Assembly (NCBI GenBank): GCA_005281725.1
Contig: SSBO01000012.1
Location: 21,220,779 to 21,284,778 of the forward strand
Origin: Wuchereria bancrofti
Taxonomy: Eukaryota; Nematoda; Chromadorea; Rhabditida; Onchocercidae
Length of the DNA stretch: 64,000 nucleotides
Direction of reading: 5' to 3'
Part shown: one piece after another, positions 1 to 12,500 of the stretch
How positions within the stretch are numbered: position 1 is the first letter of the stretch
Layout of the letters: each line of letters starts with the position of its first letter
Notes under the pieces: generated by a model
What the model saw: the letters and a program-made list of their open reading frames with translations, nothing else
What the model was told of the DNA's origin: nothing
Database searches by the model: none
Translations under genes and position numbers: made by a program

Positions 1-184
1 CTGATGTATTATCAAATATACGAGTTTGTTCAAAGATTTGAGTTTGAGCAACCATTATTTGCAACAAAACTGATCATTATGTATAATTTACCATATTTTT
101 GTTCTCTGCTAATCTAATTCCTTAAATAATATTTGTCGTTTCTCCAAGAATAGTTCTAGTCCTATGCCGTGTTTATTTTATACA

Positions 185-1090
185 CTAAATATAGACATCA
201 ACATAGGATGTAATAGCGGAACGACACAGCGGACATAACGGCTCCTCATAGGTTTCCAACAATTCTTCAACGCAATGAGCACACACACAAATGTGGTTAC
301 AAGGCTGCAGTAAAATGGATTTCTCATGAATGAAACAAATACAACAAGTAATCCGACTTACATCATCAGCATCACAATTCGAAGAATGTCTCCTTAATTG
401 ATCTGATCTGGAAACTGGAATCATCCCTATTAAATTCATGCACAGATCGAATAAAAGACTCACCGGCAAAAGCAGTAAACTTAGCATAGTGACAATTAAT
501 GGATACAAATAGAGGAAAGTAGTACGGGTGAGGCGTCGACAATTCGGAGCAATAAATCGTATCGAAGCATTGCCAAGTTCCACAATGGAGATTTGCTTCA
601 TGACAATAATAAACGCAGTACAAGTAAGGATCGAAATTAAGGAAATCACCGTTAGTATGAATGGGTGGGAGATTAACAAATTTAGCAAAGCGTGAAACGG
701 CCAAGCTATTAAACAGGCGACTTCATGAATGAGAAGATGAAAGATCGAATACAGTAAAATAAACAAAAAAGAGCAAGAACTTGCGAAGATTTCCAAGGGT
801 GAACCGATATTATTGATTGTTTCCAATAATCGTAAGATGGCATGTGCAAAGAGTGATATAACTTCATTACATATGCTGGCATATTGATCTAACAGATCTG
901 CGAATGGCCCTAAATTGGCCAGAAATGTTTCCTGCAAGATAATTACAAAGTGACCAACTCCAAACTGGTGGGTCATAGTTAACTGTAGAGAGTTGGAAAT
1001 TCGAGAGAACTTATTCTGAATTTTCTGCAACTTCTGAATATGAGTCAGTAACCAGTTACACAGTTGAAGTTCAGTAGATAAAAACAACAT
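185..1090 (-). CDS. Multi-pass membrane RING-finger E3 ubiquitin ligase, RNF26-like
   Basis: One uninterrupted frame encodes about 301 aa from the ATG at 1090. The open frame extends upstream to 1135 but only with a TTG, so the ATG was chosen. The first two thirds are hydrophobic, with about four or five likely membrane segments, for example around the stretches LFILLYSIF, FILTVISLISILTCTAFII and LYPLIVTMLSLLLLPVSLLF. The last 50 residues form a RING: a CCICF pair, then PCNHICVCAHC, then CPLCR, close to the very C-terminus. Membrane segments followed by a C-terminal RING with a Cys-rich core match the ER ligase RNF26. In that family the RING recruits an E2 and ubiquitinates ER or endosome-organising partners. 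The family call is from motif layout, not alignment; another small transmembrane RING ligase is possible. The gene lies 57 bp downstream of a same-strand gene. Confidence 0.72.
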   Translation of the reverse strand: MLFLSTELQLCNWLLTHIQKLQKIQNKFSRISNSLQLTMTHQFGVGHFVIILQETFLANLGPFADLLDQYASICNEVISLFAHAILRLLETINNIGSPLEIFASSCSFLFILLYSIFHLLIHEVACLIAWPFHALLNLLISHPFILTVISLISILTCTAFIIVMKQISIVELGNASIRFIAPNCRRLTRTTFLYLYPLIVTMLSLLLLPVSLLFDLCMNLIGMIPVSRSDQLRRHSSNCDADDVSRITCCICFIHEKSILLQPCNHICVCAHCVEELLETYEEPLCPLCRSAITSYVDVYI

Positions 1091-1147
1091 CACTTCAAAT
1101 AGAAACAAGTATAAACTAAATTCATTCCTACTCAAACTAATAAAGTT

Positions 1148-1487
1148 TCATTCTATTCTTAAATTATGAACTCTTCTTTCATTACCAATCACATCACCCA
1201 AACCGTGACGAGTTGGAACTTCGAGAGATAATACAGCTTGTATCAATAAATCACAGAAACTCTTTTACATCAACCTTCTGTTTATTAGGATGCTTAAGGA
1301 TTAGCATTTTTATAAAATTCACAACACTCAAGCGTGAAACTTTGTGACCTAAACTAGCAAATGTAAAAAAAAAAAACCGCAAAGTCGTAATTACCTTTCC
1401 AATACTAGCTCCTTGTACGGTACTGACATCACCGAAACGAGCTTCTGAGAACTCCCGCGAATTTTTCAAAGCTTCCACCCAAAACAT
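1148..1487 (-). CDS. Small unrecognised protein, two exons (68 aa)
   Basis: Exon 1 (1395-1487) starts at an ATG and ends GGAAAG before a GTAATT donor. Exon 2 (1148-1261) follows an AAAG acceptor and ends in TGA. Both exon junctions are phase 0 and the joined frame is open for 68 residues. The sequence begins MFWVEALKNSREFSEARFGD and the second exon reads SFCDLLIQAVLSLEVPTRHG and onward. Charge and composition look like real protein rather than translated AT-rich spacer. No signal peptide, membrane segment or known motif was seen, and no family is recognised. The acceptor is not a strong TTTCAG, so the exact start of exon 2 is less sure. An upstream in-frame stop lies just before the ATG, but a further 5' exon cannot be excluded. 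It is placed 57 bp ahead of the RING gene on the same strand. Confidence 0.45.
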
Positions 1488-1767
1488 TATATTGAAATGG
1501 AACTCATTTCAAAGAAAAAAAAATCACATCCCCAAATACAATTATTGTCTAAAAAAGAAATTTAAAGGATGACAATCAAATCAGCAACCTGATTGCAAAC
1601 TAACAATTTTTGTTATATTTTTACTATTAATGAGCAAATCTTTCACAAGACAAATATTATTTCCAATCAAAAAACAAATACCATATCATAAATATCAATT
1701 GCTTAATCCTGAAATGTTACCTCACTGAATATACACCGGAAAAAATCCGTATCGACAAATCTTGCTT

Positions 1768-1799
<32 letters not shown>

Positions 1800-3561
1800 T
1801 AATAACAACAAATGTTCTGTTGTTGTAGCACAGATGATGGTGTGGAACGCAATGAAAACAAATCCCACACTAATATAAAGAATAAAACGAAGTAGGTGAC
1901 AAAATATAGAACTTATGAAAGGTAAAAAAAAATCCGCATGATTTTAAATGTATTCGTAGTGTTGTATCGATGACATTACAACCCCATTTCTGTATGTCAC
2001 ATTGACTGTCAACAGTTAATGTCACTCATTTAATAGTAGCAAGCCAAATTCACTCTCATACAAACACTAACCAAAGTTTATAATTCTCTTTGCATTTTTG
2101 ACTGTTTGAATCCCATAACTTACATTTCCCAAATTTTAAACAGCATAAGCAAAAACTTCACATTAAATATTAACTTTTATGAAGTTTTCAATTTCTGAAA
2201 ACTAACTGAATGAATGTGTGCAGGAAATACAACCGCCAGATAATTCCATAAGAGAAAAGTGCATGCATTATGTCAAGTATTTTTAGGAGAGCAAGAAATA
2301 AGCGTAAAAAGTGGAAGAAACAAGTTTTAAATACAAACGGAAAATTTTTTTATATATTGGAACAGAAAGTGGCAAGCATATAGCCTCCTGAATAAATTCA
2401 CTACTTTTTACAAATTAAATGGGCAGCAAATTAATAACAACGAAAACGTCCTACTGGAACAATATTTTATGAACATGAATATTTCATTCTGCTCTTTAGA
2501 AGAAAGCGCAACTGGAATAACTTAATGTCTCCTATGTACCACAGCGCTTGAGAAAGTGAAGATACAAATGAGTTCATGAAATGTAAATGAGTGCGACAAT
2601 ACAGAAAGTCCTTTAAAGCATGCTTAAATCATACTCTTTTAGCGGTCTATGAACATATATTACAACATATGAAAAATTGATATAAATAAGTTCATAACAC
2701 ATTATTAGACCAACAAAAAGACATAAATATTTCGGAATATCCAAAAACTGACCAGGTATTCCAGTGCAGCAAAGACAAATTCATTAGGCTTGAAATTTCA
2801 ATAATATTGAGAAAAAAAAAACAAGCCTCTAATGAATATACAGATAAACTAAGCTAACAAAAAATATCTTACAAGTATGACATGATTTATGCAAACATAG
2901 AACTCCGGAACTTTGACGGTTTCTGGTAATGAACTTCATAAAGTATGACATCCCTTATTGCAGACGTCAAAGTTACGCAAATTCTGAATTATACCTGAAA
3001 GTTCGAGTAAACACTGCTCCAAATGAGCAATCTAGATAACAGAACACGTAATATTGGAAATATGAACAAAAGATGAACAGAGATTGACACAGTTAAAAAA
3101 GAAAGAAAAACAAAATACTTTGTAACTATAACTGCTAATAAGTTTTCCACAGCTATAGTATTGTAGAATCAGCACCTATTATATGAACACTTTTTTTTTT
3201 CAAGACCAATATTTTCTTCCACAGATAATGCAGTACAAAAATTATGAGTAAATGACTGGGTGGATTAATGCGCTTTCTTAGAACTATACAAAATGTTCAG
3301 CAGTAAATTGTGATGAAAGTTTGTTCCGGGATGTAAATTGTACTTTCAGAAGTTTCAAATAAAAATTTCACTTGGAAATGGAGAAAGATCTTACTTAGTT
3401 TTTGGGTATTTTGGAACTCTTATAAAAATGGTAAATCTTTTAACTTTTCGCAAGAATATTTTCAGATGTTAACTGCAGAATGTAGCTAAATGGTACAAAA
3501 AAAGATAAACAAAAATAGCAGAACTTTGAAACGGTTCAATATAAGCTCAGCAACGATCATA
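1488..3561. other. AT-rich spacer, no gene seen
   Basis: This 2.1-kb stretch lies between the sphingomyelin-synthase stop codon and the small gene upstream of the RING gene. It contains a short CAG/CAA-rich run near 1770-1830 and several A-runs. No open frame with coding character or paired splice sites was found on either strand. It should hold the 3' UTR of the sphingomyelin-synthase gene and the promoter or trans-splice region for the next gene. Confidence 0.5.
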
Positions 3562-6500
3562 CTATTGTAATTTATCGCTTATTCGTTGGATAAAATGATG
3601 CACACAGACTGGGCCCGGTAATGGCCATTCCCATTCGTTTCGTAATACACCATCAGGTACATCACTTTCGAACCAATAGCATAACCAAAACCACCATAAA
3701 TGAGAAAGAGGCGCTTTAGTCCTTTCAACCCTAAAAAATATAGAATGTCAAAATTACAAAGCTTCCGCACCTGTACTCCCAAAAAACAATTCACAGCTCA
3801 TATGTACAATGAATGATGTAGTGATATCATACAAATCGAAAAAAAAGTAAAAAGTTCGTTTTACCAATCAATTACAGCAGATGTATTTCCTTCAACCTTC
3901 ACATATTACTAAATTGAAAACAAAACCAATAGGAAAATCTTTTAGGTCTTTGCAAAAGGAATCCGAGACAAACCTTGGCATTGCGAAAACTTGATGGTAA
4001 GCATAAAAGATATGACTGGTTAGCCAGTAAGCTATAAGTACATCCATTGTATAATGACCACCCGAAATGACAAGTGCTGCTATTCCAATATATGTTAATG
4101 GTGCTGCGATGTACCTATAAAACCTTCGTCATAAATTGTCAACTTTACAGTAAGTTGCGTCAGTATTACTGCCATTTTTTTTACTAACAATTCAAAACAC
4201 TGACCGCAAATAGACCAATCTCCTTGGCGTATATTGAAGTAAGGTAAAGTACATAATCGTTAATACAACGGTGTGACCGCTGAACATGAGATCACCACAG
4301 AGAATTTTATCCTGACCCGAAGTTAGACCTAACGTTACAACATATGTTACGAACCTGAAATTTATATAACAGAAAAACAAATGATTTTTGATGTACTTCA
4401 CTGATTATAATAATACTATAACATCAGTACTGATTTATTTGTGATCATTCAAGACTAACAAGAGAACCAGTTTCCACTGTGATGATTATCAAGATGCCAC
4501 CAAATGCAGAACACATTTGAGTAACGTTACATTTTGGAATTCCCAAACTTGAAATTGAAATTCATAAAGCAGCGAAAAAATAGTGAATTTAAAATTTTGA
4601 ATTAAAAAAAAATTTCATTTCTCTGACGTTGTAAATTGAGATAAAATCTATTTTTCTCTGATGTTTGAAGATTTTACGCCATAGCATGACAAGTCTATAT
4701 TTAAAAATGAAATCATATCGAATAACAGTCCACAAAGCAATAATATAAAGTCAAAATGAATGAGTAACCGCTACCTTGTCGTTATTTCTGTAGCATACAT
4801 AGCAGTTCTATTAACCTGCGGTAAGCATATTTCATCGCGGTTTTGAAATGATGGCGGTAAAAATGTTAATCCAAGAACTATTGCCCGTAAACCATACATA
4901 ATTCCTCCAAGTAACAACACACGACGAAATACTATTAACCGCTTCTTATGCAGCAGAACACATGTGAAACCAAGTACAGCACTGAAAAAAACAAGATGTT
5001 AGAAGTATTAAGATAAATGTTAAAAGTACAACTAGCTAAAATAAGACAAAAAATAGGTTTGATTAGCGCAAACTATGGTAGTGACGATACTGGTTAGCTG
5101 GCAAAAGTTTGTTCTGTCAAACTTCAGCAGCTAAACGTGGCACAGAATCTCTTTAGTTTACATAAAGCTTGTGAAATATGTTAAATTTTCACATTTTTAT
5201 CCAAATATATAATCTTGTCCTTCCTTAACAGGTAGAATTAAACAGAAAACTAACTTTAAAGTAGAAAATATGTCTCCGACAACCCAAGCCCACCTCTGCT
5301 GTGGTATCAGCATAAAAACCAGGTCTGGCAAGGGTTCCCTCGGTACTATATCGTGAATCACAGTGAGCAGGAAAAAATTGAGGAATGCTGATATCAACAA
5401 ACAAACAAATGCAGCAAACGTTTTCAGTACTTCCTTTTGCCATGCCTGAAAAAAAAATTCTATTTCTGAACCTTAGAAATACTTACAAACTAAAGACTGT
5501 GACGATTTTTTGAATATAAGAGCAGCATTTTCTCTGATACCCTTAAAATTTAATATATTGTGACTCGTTGTAAACCTCAGCAAACCTCATATATATATTG
5601 AAGAAAGTTTTTTCCTATGCACTGAGAAGATATTAAAAATTAGTCTCCTTTCTACTCATTCTGATAAAGATTAAATATTTTATTTTCTGTCGTACAAACT
5701 TAATATTCTTATCTTATGAAAAGACTTTATATGTATATATAGTAGTCGTGTACTATTAAAACACAAAAGAAAAGTAATTTAGGCATCTTAAACATTAAAA
5801 TACAACCATACTTTTATCCAAGGAACTGCTAAGAAGAAAAAATATATCAACTAAAAGAAATTTTATTGCTAAAAGTACCACTTGTAATAAATAACTGATT
5901 TAGTAACAAATTATAATGGAAGATGAAATATCAATTATTGTTGACTACTTAATTAATCAATGGACCCAATTTTGTTTTTAATTCAAAGACCAAAAAATAG
6001 AATATGAAATATTTCATACAGGGAAAGAAAAAAGGAAGACCAATGTCACTGCGTAATAAGGAGAGGTAGGGAAATAAAGTAGTCAAGTGGAAAATAGAAT
6101 TACTGTGGTAATATTAGCAACCTGAGAGATTTAAAATTTAATGTAAGCTCTTTAATATGCACAAAACTAACATATGCTGAAAATCTTCGAATAAATTTCT
6201 AATAAAAATCCAACAATCATATAACAAATAACAAATTCCATTCTTCTTCACATGCACAAAACTAACATACGCTAAAGTTGGTAAAAACATCTATTTTTGT
6301 AATTTTTGAATATCAGCAACAAGCAATTAAATAGGCACCTGTGAGTGCTTTTAAAGGAAGAAAGAAATAACAAACGTTACAGACGAAAATATTTGGGAAC
6401 CTACAAAATGAATTCTAAAACAGGTGAAACTTATAAACATTCAAGAACTTGCCAGGGGAATTTGTGCCGAATGTTGCTGCTTACACATAGCAGTAATCAT

Positions 6501-8680
6501 CATGGTATCACACCACCCGCGATAAGTTCCTTTTTCAATAATCTGTGATAAAAAAAAATCAATAGCATCGAGATTATGACAATGATAAGTTGATTTCGTC
6601 ATTTGAAGTAACAATTCAGTTGAATTAAGAGTTAATCTTAGAAAATTTTTTAAAGCATATAAATCAAAAATAAGAAGCTTTCGCATACCCTAGATTGAGG
6701 AGAGCTACTAATGTGAAAAAAGCTAATGTGAACACTACAATGGCATTACCGCAAATGGATAGGTAGATTTTCACAGAACAACAAAATAAAAATCAAATAA
6801 AATTAAAACAATTGCCTACAATAATAAAGGACAATCTTAGGAGCTCTATTCTACTCTAAATCATTGCTTGGAATAGAATAGTTTCGACGTGGAGAAACAG
6901 TATTGACATGTTTGTACCGATGGAAAAAGAAGGTTTAGAATGAGTTATTTAATGCCAATTTATTGAACCTTTTATGCGCCTTACCACCTCCTCAAAAACT
7001 TCATCGACTGCTAAATTTAACTTACGCAGAAGACAAAAAAGAAACTTTTTATAAATATAAAAAATAGTTTCATTTCGATTTATATTTTATATTTCATAAA
7101 TAGTAGAACGTACATGCAAAGAAGTATCGAAAAACCATAATTCCGTAAAATGAAACTCAAAAGACTAAATCACTTTTAAAAATTCTACCGTGAATATTTA
7201 ACATTTCAATGATTGCCAACATTTATAAAATAAGACTTCCACAAAGATGCTGCTGACTCACTGGCTCAGCTACCACTTTTATATTCTATCAAAAACCTAA
7301 CTGCAAAAAATATTATTTGCCAATTACTAAATTTATCATTAAATTTGTACACCATAAAAACAAAATTATTTGCATAATCTATTTGCATACTTTCCATGTA
7401 ATTCATTCCATGGAAAAGGCCAAACAATAAATATATTCTTACAAATTTTATATACATAATTCCATAGTCCAAAATTCAAAGATTCTTCCTCACTAAACAT
7501 GCTTATGCTATTTTTCGCATTATAATCAATTTAAAAGAAACTTTTAGAAATTGATAAGCAGTATTCGTTCCCTGTTCCGATAAGACATGCATTTTGCAAA
7601 GATTCGGACAAAAATTGTAGCTATAAGAAAGCAGCAGCATCAATAATGAAACCAACCCTCATTAAGCAACAATAATAATGGCACCATAGAGAAAATCAAC
7701 AAGATGGAAATGATGTTTGCTCATCTTTCACATACACACACGTCAGCATCAACAACTACAGTAACTCCTCGGATGAATTCTTCCAAATTTTAACTGATAC
7801 AAAAACTTGAATTTCAATTTGAAAATGTTACATTATTTGAAGTTTCAATTGTAAACTAATTTAAGTGATTATCATTTTATGTCATACTGGTTAACAAAAC
7901 TTTGTATTCTTCAGACAACAAAAATGCTCCAGACACAAGGAACTAATTCTACCAAAATTACTTTCTCGTACATTTTCAACGATGGTTTGTTGCACATAAA
8001 TATGTGAAATTTACACCTAAATAGAATGTAATTCTACATGTCGTCACATGATGAAATAATACGTCTTCAGGAGGGTAAAATCAAGCGCTATTAAAATGAA
8101 TTATTGGAACAAGATTTCTAGGAAAAGAGTCGATAAGCAAAACATCAGAGAGCCATGTAATGATTTGGTATTTTATTACTAATTTGCTCACTCACGAATA
8201 ATTAGACTAATCGCTTAACCAATGTTTCATTATTTTCTTGATTTATTAATTTAAAAAATAAAGAAAAGAGAGATAGTGTCTCTTTTTTCTCAGAAGTATA
8301 AACAGTAGCACTTATTAGTTTTATGCGTTAGTGAGGTTTAACCAACACAGTTAATGGTTATGATCGCTTCACGACTGAAAATTTAAGCGATCATATTTCT
8401 AAATTCTCTGGGTTTCAATTAAGTGAACAAATAAATAGCAAGTCAGGAAATCACTAACTCTTCGTTGTCGGTGGAAAATGGAATCATTGCGATGAATTGG
8501 CAAGTCGGTTGAGGACAGGGAACTGATTGTTCCATTAGGCACTGGCTCCACGATATTCAATGATGTTTCTGAGAGATACCGAATCTGTTCTTGGCTATTA
8601 CTTGAAACACATTGTTGAAATTCAGCAGATTGCTTAAGAGGTACATGAGAATCACTTTGGTCGCGTCGATGTCCACCCAT
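3562..8680 (-). CDS. Sphingomyelin synthase family protein (phosphatidylcholine:ceramide cholinephosphotransferase type)
   Basis: Six exons join in frame to 359 aa: 8459-8680, 5255-5445, 4775-4981, 4205-4354, 3974-4114, 3562-3730. All introns are GT-AG. The family moves a phosphocholine (or phosphoethanolamine) head group from a phospholipid to ceramide in Golgi or plasma membrane. The four signature motifs appear in order: D1 PREPLPD (residues 109-115), D2 with KKRLIVFRR (150-158), D3 CGDLMFSGHTV (226-236) and D4 GGHYTMDV (275-282). The expected catalytic triad is His234, His277 and Asp281. Hydrophobic segments fit a six-span protein, and the C-terminus has the aromatic SHLWWFW stretch seen after D4. 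Residues 1-74 are hydrophilic and Ser/Gln-rich, with no SAM domain. Start: ATG at 8680 in exon 1; the frame runs three codons further up only to a TTG. Intron 1 is 3 kb (5446-8458) with no further exon needed for phase. Sequence alone does not separate SMS from ethanolamine-phosphotransferase relatives. Confidence 0.93.
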
Positions 8681-11600
8681 CAATTTCAAACAACTTCTTC
8701 TGAGGACCCCTTAGTTTCTAAGATATAACAGGGGTCCCTTCTTTGTTATTCAATTAGACTTCTTCAAATCACGTTCTACAGTTTCTTATTGCCAATTACT
8801 GTTCAAACTGCTTTGAACTGTTATCACTTTCCTGGAAATAGAACTAGATCGATAAATGGCACGCGAACATAAAATACGATAAGGTATAAAAAAAAACTAA
8901 GTTGAAATTTCTATTTTCCTGTTTCTGTTACTTCATATTAAAACGATACTATTAGTTTGGAGTAGGAAGTACCCAACTTGTACCTCCATTTATGCTTTCC
9001 TATATATTACTGCACGTACACGTACACTATGACACCTTTTAACACTGGTTTTCTTGAATATAGCAAGTAACTTTTAATGCTATTCATTAACAAGTGAACT
9101 TTTTATAACACAAAACAGAGAGATAGAGAAAGAAATGGAAAAAAAAGAAAAAATGATTCATTTACATGCATCAAAGACAACGGAGAAAATAAACAAAGCA
9201 TAACATTCACACTTTTATTGACCGATTTTGATATAAATAAAATATGAATAAAGTCATTTAATAACTTTAGCAACATCTATTTGAAAGTGCACTTTAATAG
9301 CAAACTATGTAAAGCCATCTAATTTTCTTTCTAACAAACTTTCTAAAAAATGACTACCAATGGAAGAAAAAATTTTCTGTACATCTACGACGGTACGGAA
9401 AGTGAACATTAAGGCGTAATGATAAAGAACTTAAATTCCGAGCAAAAAAAGTCAAAGAACGGTTAATTTTCCCGCCACATACATTGTATAGATGGCAACA
9501 GGTTCGGCATTTTATCAAAACATTTTGCATTAGAAAGATCAATTACAGGATCCTTCAATCATTGCTTCATTAGAATCAACTCCAGCAGGAATGCATTATA
9601 AAGTCTTAACCAATTTAAAATATAATTAAATCTCAAACGTTTAAATCTCAGTCCTCAAATATAGCCGTTTATCGTATTCTTGCACTCATTCCTATGAATA
9701 AATTTATTAAGACGACACCATGAAGCATGCATGCATTGTCTGTTACCTTTCAATGCATAGTTTAATTAAGTTCGAAACAATCACAGTCTCAAATGAGAGC
9801 ATAAAAAAATCGATTGGTAACAGTGGAACACTTTGATTGTTATTGTTGGATGAGTGAAAGCACGAGAATAATGCTGAAGTCAATATATTTCACCTGTCCA
9901 GCATGACAATGTAATTTTTCCTACCTGTAAATGAAACAAGCAAACAACCCTCCCACTCTACCCTACCCACACCAACCATTAACCCACCCACTTCCACGAT
10001 CAACCGGTACAGAAGTGCCATCGCGACGTTCACTCAGTGCCATTTAATTTCCACAGCCTTAAAATGCAAAACATTGTTCCCAGTAACAATAATTGACCGT
10101 ACATAGTGAATTATATATATATATGTGTGTGTATAATTGTGTTTAATGATATAATTGATTGTATTGAGAGAGTAAAGCTGAAAGTTTTGAGTTGATGAGA
10201 GAGAAATAAAGAATGAACAGTTGGCGGGATAATTCTAAATGGAGAGGGAGAGGAAGAGGTAGAAGGCGCATATGAACGGCGCATATGGTATCATATTGAA
10301 TAAATTCATGTATATATGCAACTGGTAACTTGATAACAGGACAATGAAAGGATAATGAAGCAAAAATGGAGTGAAAACACTGAAACGGAACTAAATATAC
10401 TATTTGTGCGAAGAACTCTGAATTGTAACTTCATCATAAATTTTCATAGGACAGACAGAGGAACTTTTATATTGTGACAACAAATTCGAATGAACCATAT
10501 AAAAGAGAAGATCAGTGTGACATATTGTAGCCTGTCTCTCTCTCTCTCCCTCTCTCTCTCTCTCGCCCTCTCTTTGCACATTCTTAAATGCTATTTATTA
10601 GTTTTCTCGCGAAATGTTCCGAAACTTGTTGTTAATGATTATTTGTCATATCATTCGGCGATGCAAATGCAATCATTTTGTAAAGTAATGAACAAACGTG
10701 AATTGGGTCGAAAATTGTTGCAAAATTTCAGTTTAGTTTCCGAATAAAAATTTTCAAATTTATTCAATTTTGTCAGCTATGGGAATGCTATCTGATATAT
10801 TAGGGATAGGAAAAGTGTGGAGAAAAGATTTGAATTTTAATGCAAATAAAAAATTAAATCATTTTTTGCAATTTGGTTATATTAAATGGAAATAAAATTC
10901 ATAATTGACAATGAGGGATATATCAAAATAAAAATTTTGCAGCTGAATAACTCTTAATCTTATCGTAAAATCGATTTCTGTGTAAATGTTCGCATTTAGA
11001 TGACCAAAGCATTTTTTTTTTTTTTTTGTTAACCAAAAATAAAAAATGGGAAAAGGATGAGAGATGGATAGAAAAGAGAAATGAAAACGAAAAAAGAATT
11101 CGTTTTTTTTTTTTTCAAGGATAGTTTTTTTCTTTTGATCCACAATTTTAAGTTATTCAAAAAATATCCATCAGTTTAATTATCATATCAATTATTTAGT
11201 AACTAATAATATCAAATTAAATTTGTCATGATATTTACTACTAAAACTATATGCTATCACAATGCATCTCTCTAATCGTTTTGTAAATAATTTTTGTTTC
11301 CAAAAATTTGATAAATGTTTCTCATATTACTTTCATTTACTTTATCTATCTAAAATTATCATAACAATTGCTAATGAATGTTCCCTCTAAATTAAAGTAA
11401 ATCAAATTAAATTCCTTACTGCATAGTCAAAAAATTAACGAGTACCATTCCAGTATGATTACATATGAAATTAAAATCTAAGCCAATACTTCAAATAAAT
11501 TAAAAGATAAAGTGAAATGTAACATTTGGCTATTGTTATTTTAATTTCATTTCAAAAATTTTTCTGTCCTAAATTTATAAAATTGGAAAATCTGTTAAAA

Positions 11601-12500
11601 ATTAAAACAGAACAAAAAGGAAAAGAAAAATACGCTTCATTTCTTCATCTTTTTTTTCTTCATCTATTTCATTCATTGGATATTTCTATTTTATGCAGAA
11701 TAGTTTTATTTTATTCAATGAAATCATTTCTTGTTTTCTTTTCATCATTATTGCTAATCTGTTGTATTTTGCTTAGATTTAAATGAATATCGTTGGATTA
11801 AATTCATCTTTTCATTGCATATATTAAAAATAGCCTACCAAGATACTATCTTGACAGCTTATTTTTCAATTGCACTTTTTATTTCAGTTGTGCCAATTAT
11901 CTCTCAAAGAGAGACTAAGCATGAAAGCTTAGAATATTATCAATAAATTGGATATGAATTAACATTTTGTTTGCAATCATTTTTTTTTATCTTTTTTTTT
12001 GTTACGAAATTAATATTTTAAAACAACAATAATTTTGTTAAATGCTTCATATCTCAATACTTAATTGATCGAATATGTCACACTTTGTGATTGTTGTTTA
12101 TCTACATTAGAATAGAGTTTTTTTTCACTTTAAAATTTTTTAACTTCAAAAATTTTAATTGTTTTATTATTGATTTCACATCTTCATAGAATGTAGCTAA
12201 GTTAATTGTTTGAAAAAGAAAAAAAGACTTTTGAATGTTTCATTTAATTTTTAAGAAATGAAAGTATTGTATACATTTCCCAAAAGGAAAATCATTCCTT
12301 ATTTGTGTTAATAATAAGTTAACATAATCAAACAAATATTGCTTATTTAAAATATTTGAATTGTTTATTGATACACTTTATAACAAAACTAAAATGTCAG
12401 AGAAGACAACTAGGTATAAATAAATGCTCAAAACTATTTGTTCACTATCGATCTAGCAAATAAATCCAGAAATGAAAGAATTTATGGAAGTTGTATTCTT
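8681..12500. other. AT-rich intergenic region with simple repeats
   Basis: It runs between the 5' end of the sphingomyelin-synthase gene and the 3' end of the calponin-like gene. It has a C-rich patch around 9950-10015, a CT microsatellite at 10532-10573, and long A and T runs near 11010 and 11105. A few frames of 60-90 codons occur but are low-complexity (Ser/Leu from the CT run, or Phe/Lys/Ile from AT runs). No supported gene was seen. Confidence 0.5.
10532..10573. repeat. CT/GA microsatellite
   Basis: A run of CT dinucleotides, slightly interrupted by CCC and CGC, about 42 bp long. It lies in intergenic DNA upstream of the sphingomyelin-synthase gene. Confidence 0.9.

Noticed and set aside
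5225..5443. 72-codon frame beginning MAKGSTENVCCIC with a Cys pair
   Set aside because: It is a shifted frame of sphingomyelin-synthase exon 2, whose correct frame carries the PREPLPD motif.
11526..11786. 86-codon plus-strand frame rich in Phe, Leu and Ile
   Set aside because: Composition is that of translated T-rich spacer and it starts at TTG.
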